From: Zarea fungicola
Taxonomy: Eukaryota; Ascomycota; Sordariomycetes; Hypocreales; Cordycipitaceae
Length of the DNA: 64,000 nt
Direction: 5' to 3'
Assembly: GCA_900169235.1 (NCBI GenBank)
Contig: FWCC01000152.1
Location: 1-64,000, forward strand
Each line of letters opens with the position of its first letter. Positions within the stretch are counted from its first letter, which is position 1. This document shows positions 58,424 through 64,000 of this stretch, in pieces. The notes below the pieces were generated by a model. The model did not search any database and was not told where the DNA came from. It saw only the letters and a program-made list of their open reading frames with translations. Made by a program: the position numbers and the translations under genes.

Positions 58424-60625
58424 CTAGTACTGATAACGCTCCCTGTGGTTATTTTGGGCTTCCAGGTCGTATGCTTGTGGGTTGTTACGTTGACTTGGGG
58501 CAATCCAGCGGCCGTTGGCAAACTCATCCCCGACATTGCTGCGCTGGTTTGGGGCAAACCGTTGGCCATTTGAAAACTCCTCTCCAGTGTTGCTACGCTG
58601 AAGAGGACCGCGAGGTCCATTTTGCGATGGACCTGGTCGCTGCTGTTGATATGGATCGGATGTCGCTGCTCTCACCGGGATAGGGCCAGTCATGGATCTT
58701 TGCACGGGATAAATCGGACCGTTGAGTGGCATCGGCCCGGTTGTTGCACTGCGGACTGGTGGGCGGATTGGTGCTCCGTATGGCTCGGCCTGCTGGCGGT
58801 AAGGGTTGCTGGCAGGAGGGCTTTGTCTTCTCGCGTTTGGGTTGTAGGCTTGGTACTGTCTTTGTGCGGGGACTTGCATGCCCTGGGACTGGGAAGGACC
58901 TCCTTGACGGAACTCATGCTCGGACCCGTCTATTGTTGATGCGCCCATGGAAGACACAGAGTGCAAATCAACGCTACGTTCAGAATTTGACGGTACAAGC
59001 CCTTGTTGAGGAGCCGTGCCGACCGCGGAGAGCTGAGGCAAGGTAGGCTGCCCAAGGGCGCGAGCAGATTCTTCTCCAGGAGCTGGCATGGGACCCAAAG
59101 CGATGCCCGGTATCGTAGGTACACCAGTTGGGCCACTTGGTGAGTAGCCTAGTTCTGCTTGTGGGGGTCCCATAGGGCGTTCCATACCGGGTCGCGGCGT
59201 AGGAGCGATGCCATATCCATATTGATTGTTCGTGCCTGGCCTCGAAACTTGGCTGTGCTGAGACATGGCGGTTCCTGGGCGTTGAGGGGGTACCATTCCC
59301 ACCGCAGCACTTCGCTGTGACATGGCCGTGCCGGGACGCTCCGGCATCATGCTAGGATTAGCATACGGCGCACCAGGTGTATGAGTTGGCACCGGCCCAT
59401 AGCCCATATCTGCTGCGGCACTGACGAGCGGCATGCCTTGAGAGTAGTTGGAGCCATTGGTTTCTGTTCGTGAAAGCCCAGATCTGTTCATGTTGCTCAA
59501 TTCTATCCCCCCTGGTGTATTTGGACGTGTTGAATAGGCTGGAAGGGTCGCTCCTGTGTCAGTACGGTTCAGCGCAGGCATAGGCATGCCTGGAAGCTTG
59601 TCATGGCTAAGCGCAGCGATATCAGGCAGTGTAGCAGAGCGTTCGGGCATCATCTTTTCGCCAGTCATCTTGGCCGCCTTGGCCTCGGCCTTAATCCTGT
59701 CGGCTTGGTTCTTGGCAAGAGCCTTGTTGACACGCTTCGTGACAATCCTTAGTAGCGCCTTGTTCACCTTTCTTTCACAGTAGCCAGTCAAGCCGCCATC
59801 GGCGCGGGGTATCCAGTGAAACAGAAAGAATACATAGAAGCAAAAGGCGACGATGAGGAAGATGAGGGCAAATGCCCATATGACAAAAGTAAACACCATG
59901 CCAGACAAAATGACGGCCTGGCGATAGTCTTCTTGGGCGAGAATCTTGATCTTGTCAAAGAAGCCGAGAAAGGCGCCGTCTACGGATTTTGCATTTGTAG
60001 CGAGTTTGGCTTCGTACACAGATTTAAGAGTAAAGGCGTTTATGACCTGACGAGGACCAGAGCAGATCAGGATTCGGATCCAGGCTGAGAGAGTATTTAG
60101 CAGACTGAAGGGTAACGAGGAAAATGGAGGCTTACCTTTAAATGAAAAGTAAGTAAAGAGAGCGATGTAGTCGGAACCCTTTTTACTCTTGGTTAGGGCG
60201 GCAAAGACGAGGAACCTGCGGAATCCTTGTCCTTTTCCCACTCTAGCTGACTCCCATCGGACAGCCAGAGGGTCCATGTAACATTCAGCAATATTGTTGC
60301 GCTTGATGACGCGAGTGGCACGGATGGCCTCGTAGCCAAGATTAATAAAGGAGAGAATAATGCAAATGGAAAAGATCCACTTGGAAACATCAAAGGAAAT
60401 GGCGGGCTTGATGGTGGACGACCACCTATTGAAGGCAATGAGCTGCACTGCAGTGAAGCTATCGACCGAGTAGACGGCAATGGACAGGATCAGCGAGAAC
60501 CAGAGGTAGCCGTAGGCAAACGGAGTTCCACAGCCGGTGGCTTTAAAGTCCTGGAGGTTGATATAGTCCCATTTCTGGTCGGCAAACTGGCGGGTCTGCT
60601 TCTTTCGATTACCGCAGCAGCCCAT
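58424..60625 (-). CDS. KCH1/Prm6-type potassium transport membrane protein
   Basis: The frame is open for 733 codons, but a 51-base in-frame intron (60135-60085, GTAAGC...CTCAG) most likely interrupts it. The spliced exons 60625-60136 and 60084-58424 give 716 residues and join FTYFSFK to AWIRILICSGPRQVINAF, a contiguous family motif. MGCCGNRKKQ starts with a likely lipid-attachment motif. Hydrophobic helices lie in FAYGYLWFSLILSIAVYSVD, WIFSICIILSFINLGYEAI and GMVFTFVIWAFALIFLIVAF. From about residue 330 on, the protein is a long disordered cytosolic tail rich in Pro, Gln, Ser and Arg, with repeated RPGTAMSQ units. KCH proteins support low-affinity potassium uptake and calcium-channel activation at the plasma membrane during pheromone or stress response in yeast. 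Confidence 0.9.
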   Translation of the reverse strand: MGCCGNRKKQTRQFADQKWDYINLQDFKATGCGTPFAYGYLWFSLILSIAVYSVDSFTAVQLIAFNRWSSTIKPAISFDVSKWIFSICIILSFINLGYEAIRATRVIKRNNIAECYMDPLAVRWESARVGKGQGFRRFLVFAALTKSKKGSDYIALFTYFSFKGKPPFSSLPFSLLNTLSAWIRILICSGPRQVINAFTLKSVYEAKLATNAKSVDGAFLGFFDKIKILAQEDYRQAVILSGMVFTFVIWAFALIFLIVAFCFYVFFLFHWIPRADGGLTGYCERKVNKALLRIVTKRVNKALAKNQADRIKAEAKAAKMTGEKMMPERSATLPDIAALSHDKLPGMPMPALNRTDTGATLPAYSTRPNTPGGIELSNMNRSGLSRTETNGSNYSQGMPLVSAAADMGYGPVPTHTPGAPYANPSMMPERPGTAMSQRSAAVGMVPPQRPGTAMSQHSQVSRPGTNNQYGYGIAPTPRPGMERPMGPPQAELGYSPSGPTGVPTIPGIALGPMPAPGEESARALGQPTLPQLSAVGTAPQQGLVPSNSERSVDLHSVSSMGASTIDGSEHEFRQGGPSQSQGMQVPAQRQYQAYNPNARRQSPPASNPYRQQAEPYGAPIRPPVRSATTGPMPLNGPIYPVQRSMTGPIPVRAATSDPYQQQRPGPSQNGPRGPLQRSNTGEEFSNGQRFAPNQRSNVGDEFANGRWIAPSQRNNPQAYDLEAQNNHRERYQY

Positions 60626-63600
60626 GATTGTTGTCGCCGCGCGGGCAGGAGTACCGGTATTTTATTTTACTATTGAAGCGGCTGGACAAGCCGACGCGAG
60701 AGAATTTCGTCGTCTGGTGTTGGATGGGAAGAAGAACGGGCCTGCCGGTGGCACAAGTCGCCTTCGCCTGCGAAGTTGCGACGGTGCTGTGGGAGTCGCG
60801 ATAGTCGACAGGATAAATGAATGTATGTGAGACGGCTCGGGTCTGTTTGCTAACAAGTTGAATGCGGCAAGAATGAAAGGAAGCTTAACCAGCCAGGTGG
60901 GCTTGGGATGTAAAGAAGGCAAAAAGAGCGTGGCAATTGTGTGGAATGCATTGATGTGTCCGAGTCAATAAGCACAAACGCGGCGGGCGACGGCGCAGAG
61001 TGCAACGAGGGCAGGGAGGAGGGGACAGGCGGTTTGAGCTAGAATGGGGAACAATTGCTTTGGCGGGTCTGGTACCTGACTGACCGATTAGCGGGCAGCA
61101 TTGGCCAATGGGGGATCTTCAGGGTACCTCCCTGGCTGGGGTAAGCAGCAAGTGAGAAGCCAAGCTGGAGCAGACTGCCGTGACTGCCACCCCGAGCTGT
61201 CACCAACCACTGCAACCAGGTGATGCAGCTGCCGGGGTTCAGTCAGGGGTTTCAGATTCTGATTGGATGGAATCAAAGCAACTAGCGCCAGTTCCTCGGA
61301 GTGGATCCAGTTAGTGGATTCTATGATGGTGTGCTGCAGACCGCAGTTACCTGTTGCCTGTAGCGGGCTGCCGCTGGCTGCACAGGCCGCAGCCCCAGCC
61401 CAGCCGTTTATTGGCGTCGATTCCAGAACGAGGCTGCCCCAACTTGCAATTTCCTGCCCCTCCCGCTCACTGAAACGCCATTGACTGCCCACCGGTACTA
61501 GTACTTGCATGTAACTTTTTGGCGTTGTTTCACTCCAAGCATGCCGGAAACAGGCGCGTAGTTACAGGACAGTAGGGACCAGAAGAAACGGGGATTTGAA
61601 TCAATTTTTTGCCAATCGCTGACATCCTGCGACGATTTCTGTCACTGGGCGATTGTCCCGCCATCCTTGGCGACAACTATCTCTTTGACAAAGGAGCCCT
61701 TGAAGGAGCGGCAAATGGATTCACGTAGCTATTGTTACAATCTTATTACACGAGTATCTCTCCCTGAGGTCGCAATATCGTCTTCCGAAGCACCCCGAAA
61801 ATTGGCCCCCCCACCAAACATGCCTATCCTACAATCGGCCTTGTGCGGCTTGATGTGCCCCATTGTCATGAAACGAATGTGGCTCACTTTACATAACAGA
61901 TCTTTGCAGGCAAAACGTCACAACCGTCATACCTGTAATGCTTGTTCTCGGCGCGGTTTCGCCTTGGAGCTCGGTGGCCCTGTCTTTATGTACTCCATTT
62001 GTATCAATTATTTATTCCATTTCCTTTCCATTTCCTACAGAGGCTGCGTTTCATCAGCCCTAGTGTCCAGAGCCGACTCACTTGCTTATCTTCATCCTAA
62101 AAAGGTTCAGATTTAGTCTCACAGAGCCCAATAAGTCGAGGAGAGAGTACAGTAAGAAATCCAGCGTGATTTTATTACTCGTAGAGCCACCCAAGATATC
62201 TGGCATTTGACTTGCATACAAGTCGATTGACGAAAGCAAAAGAGGCTAGCGCCATGACTCCGAACGAGAAGGAGGGTTTCATCTTAAATTGAATCGCAAA
62301 CAATCAAATGGTAGGCTCTGCGAAGCGTGCGAAAGTTAAATGGCGAAGTGCTAGTAAGAACTGCGAGGATGAGGCTTGGTATTACTGAGCCGTTTTAAGC
62401 GCTGCTGTCGTGAGCATACACCAAGTGCAGAATTGAATGAAGGACTAGTCGGAGCATTGAAAGCGCCAAGGGCAGGGCTTTCTTGGGGTTACCAAAGTCA
62501 GAATCTTCCTATTATGCCATTTGCCGCTGCTGTTGAACTATCATGGGTCTGCATGAGTCCTTGCGCTCATCGACACTTGATTTTCACACTCGATTCGGAC
62601 AGGGACTCTTGGTAGACAAATATGAAGAGCTTGCAGCCTACTGTAACCTGTAACCAGGATATTTTGCGCCATATTGAAGTTAAAAATTGGATTGCCAAAA
62701 AAAGATTGCGTCAATCTTTTCATTTGATATGGATTCTGGAGGCGTTTGAGATACTTTTGCACCGGGATTTCTGTTTACAGCGTTGAATCGTGGTGGTTTT
62801 AAAACATGGTGAAGTGGGAACTGGAAGGCCATCCATCAAGGTCTAAGGACGAGGGAGAGACTCCAAAAGAAAGATGGGAAAGGATACATATAGGCTGCCC
62901 TGCCTTGCCAAACGTAATTAGAATGGCTCAATGGAAATAGACAGCGTAACGCAGATTCGACGCGTTCCGTTCCTGGCTTAATTACAAGATAGGAACTTGG
63001 CTGACCCAAAATCTGATATCTGCAACATTCATAGACAGGGTATCTGTTTGCCAGAAATATGAATGAAGAATAAAAATAAAAGACGACACGAACTCTTTTT
63101 CTGGCAACGTGAATAATAAGAGAGACGGCTCATGGAGCAGCCCGGCGCCATATCTGCACGTAAAATGAGATGCCCCTTCATCGCAATGCTTTTGAAGATT
63201 TTGACAGAGAACGACGTGTTTTGCACTTCTTGTTATGTGTATTTCTTACGTTTAGTCTAATAAGACTATTACTTCATTCCAATGCCACTTCCATGGATAC
63301 TCAAAGACTGCAAACACAACGGCACATGTAAGGCAGCGACGGAGCCAATAAACAGCATGGGGCGGCACTTGAAGCAAAGAGATCTAACAATTTGGACTCT
63401 ACTGGCAATATATAAAACAATGCTATTGTGAAACATGGCAAGAGTAACATGTGCGTAAATTAACTACTCTTAGCCAGCGGTCAAAGACTGGCTGACCCAG
63501 TGAGCTGGGCATAACGAACCAATTTAATTTCCAGACTAATGACGAACCAATTCGTCAAAGTACACGTTTCATTATCTCGTTTAGCCCTTGAAATATGCTT

Positions 63601-64000
63601 TCCTCAATAGCCCTCAAGTGCATATCGTAACCACAGGATAGTGGATTGGACAGATTCTCTCTTCACAGAGGTCATCAGCCCTCAATTTTTTCAGTCGTTA
63701 CCATTATGTACGGCGCCTACGAATCAAGCAACGGACCATGATCAGCATTTCAACTAGTTGGAAGCAGTCAAAACGCCACCATTAATTATCAGGACTTTTC
63801 AGAACAGAGAAAACCCGGCAATATAGAAGTCCTATCCGCAAACATACCGGCCAGGTATTCATAGAGGCTCGTCAATAAGAGCTATTCCTGCTTCTCAAGC
63901 AGGGATAATTAGATGGCTATTTAGCTCTAGCAGATTAGTACTGACCTGGTACAGTATGTCTTAATTAACTACAGGCAAAACTGATCCTCGGCAAAGTTAA
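60626..64000. other. Right-hand intergenic stretch, no gene
   Basis: After the promoter of the KCH1-like gene (about 60626-61100, GC-rich) I find only short frames without domains. No RNA gene, repeat or mobile element is recognised. A gene could lie just beyond the edge. Confidence 0.5.

Noticed and set aside
61590..61615. A B-box-like GATTCAAATCC on the minus strand
   Set aside because: The flanking bases cannot form a T-stem and no A-box lies at the right distance.

Overview
This is a nuclear window from a filamentous ascomycete. It is most likely Pezizomycotina, and probably Sordariomycetes/Hypocreales-like. The evidence is short GT-AG introns of about 50-110 bases with CTAAT-like branch points, a Zn2Cys6 regulator, and fungal families such as KCH, RTA1, GATA_AreA-like/DUF3295 and a TNT-domain NADase. 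There is also the relic of a fungal NACHT (NLR-like) gene. I recognise no tRNA, rRNA, CRISPR array or intact transposon. Products and exon structures come from reading the sequence and from family motifs; no database search was possible.

Layout. Positions 1-31 kb are gene-poor. They hold a DUF3295/GATA_AreA-like regulator (8130-9871, +), an isolated GNAT acetyltransferase (12475-13134, +), a broken NACHT gene (23117-24090, -), a small secreted cysteine protein (24695-25156, -) and a CHY zinc-finger protein (26419-28488, -). The rest of this part is non-coding DNA of mixed composition, punctuated by about 20 short islands that are nearly pure A+T.

Positions 32-60.6 kb form a compact block. 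In order it holds: a Gfd2-like RNase H-fold exonuclease; an RTA1-type membrane protein tail-to-tail with a Zn2Cys6 regulator; chaperonin subunit CCT5 head-to-head with the ribosome-rescue GTPase HBS1; the ER chaperone BiP/Kar2; an unrecognised nuclear-looking protein; a DUF2461 protein; a secreted endonuclease/exonuclease/phosphatase-family nuclease; a secreted TNT-type NADase; an FMN split barrel-ferredoxin reductase fusion; and a KCH1-type potassium transport protein. The last 3.4 kb shows no gene.

How the genes fit together. The central block mixes protein homeostasis (CCT5, HBS1, BiP) with secreted nucleotide- and nucleic acid-degrading enzymes (nuclease, NADase). The RTA1/Zn2Cys6 pair looks like a possible transporter-regulator module. 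The gene-poor left arm carries a secreted small protein and a decayed NLR-like gene, the pattern expected of a fast-evolving compartment. The most unusual items are the NACHT relic, the secreted TNT NADase, the AT islands, the 10-nt and 18-nt leading exons of CCT5, and several introns that are invisible in ORF calls because they are in frame.
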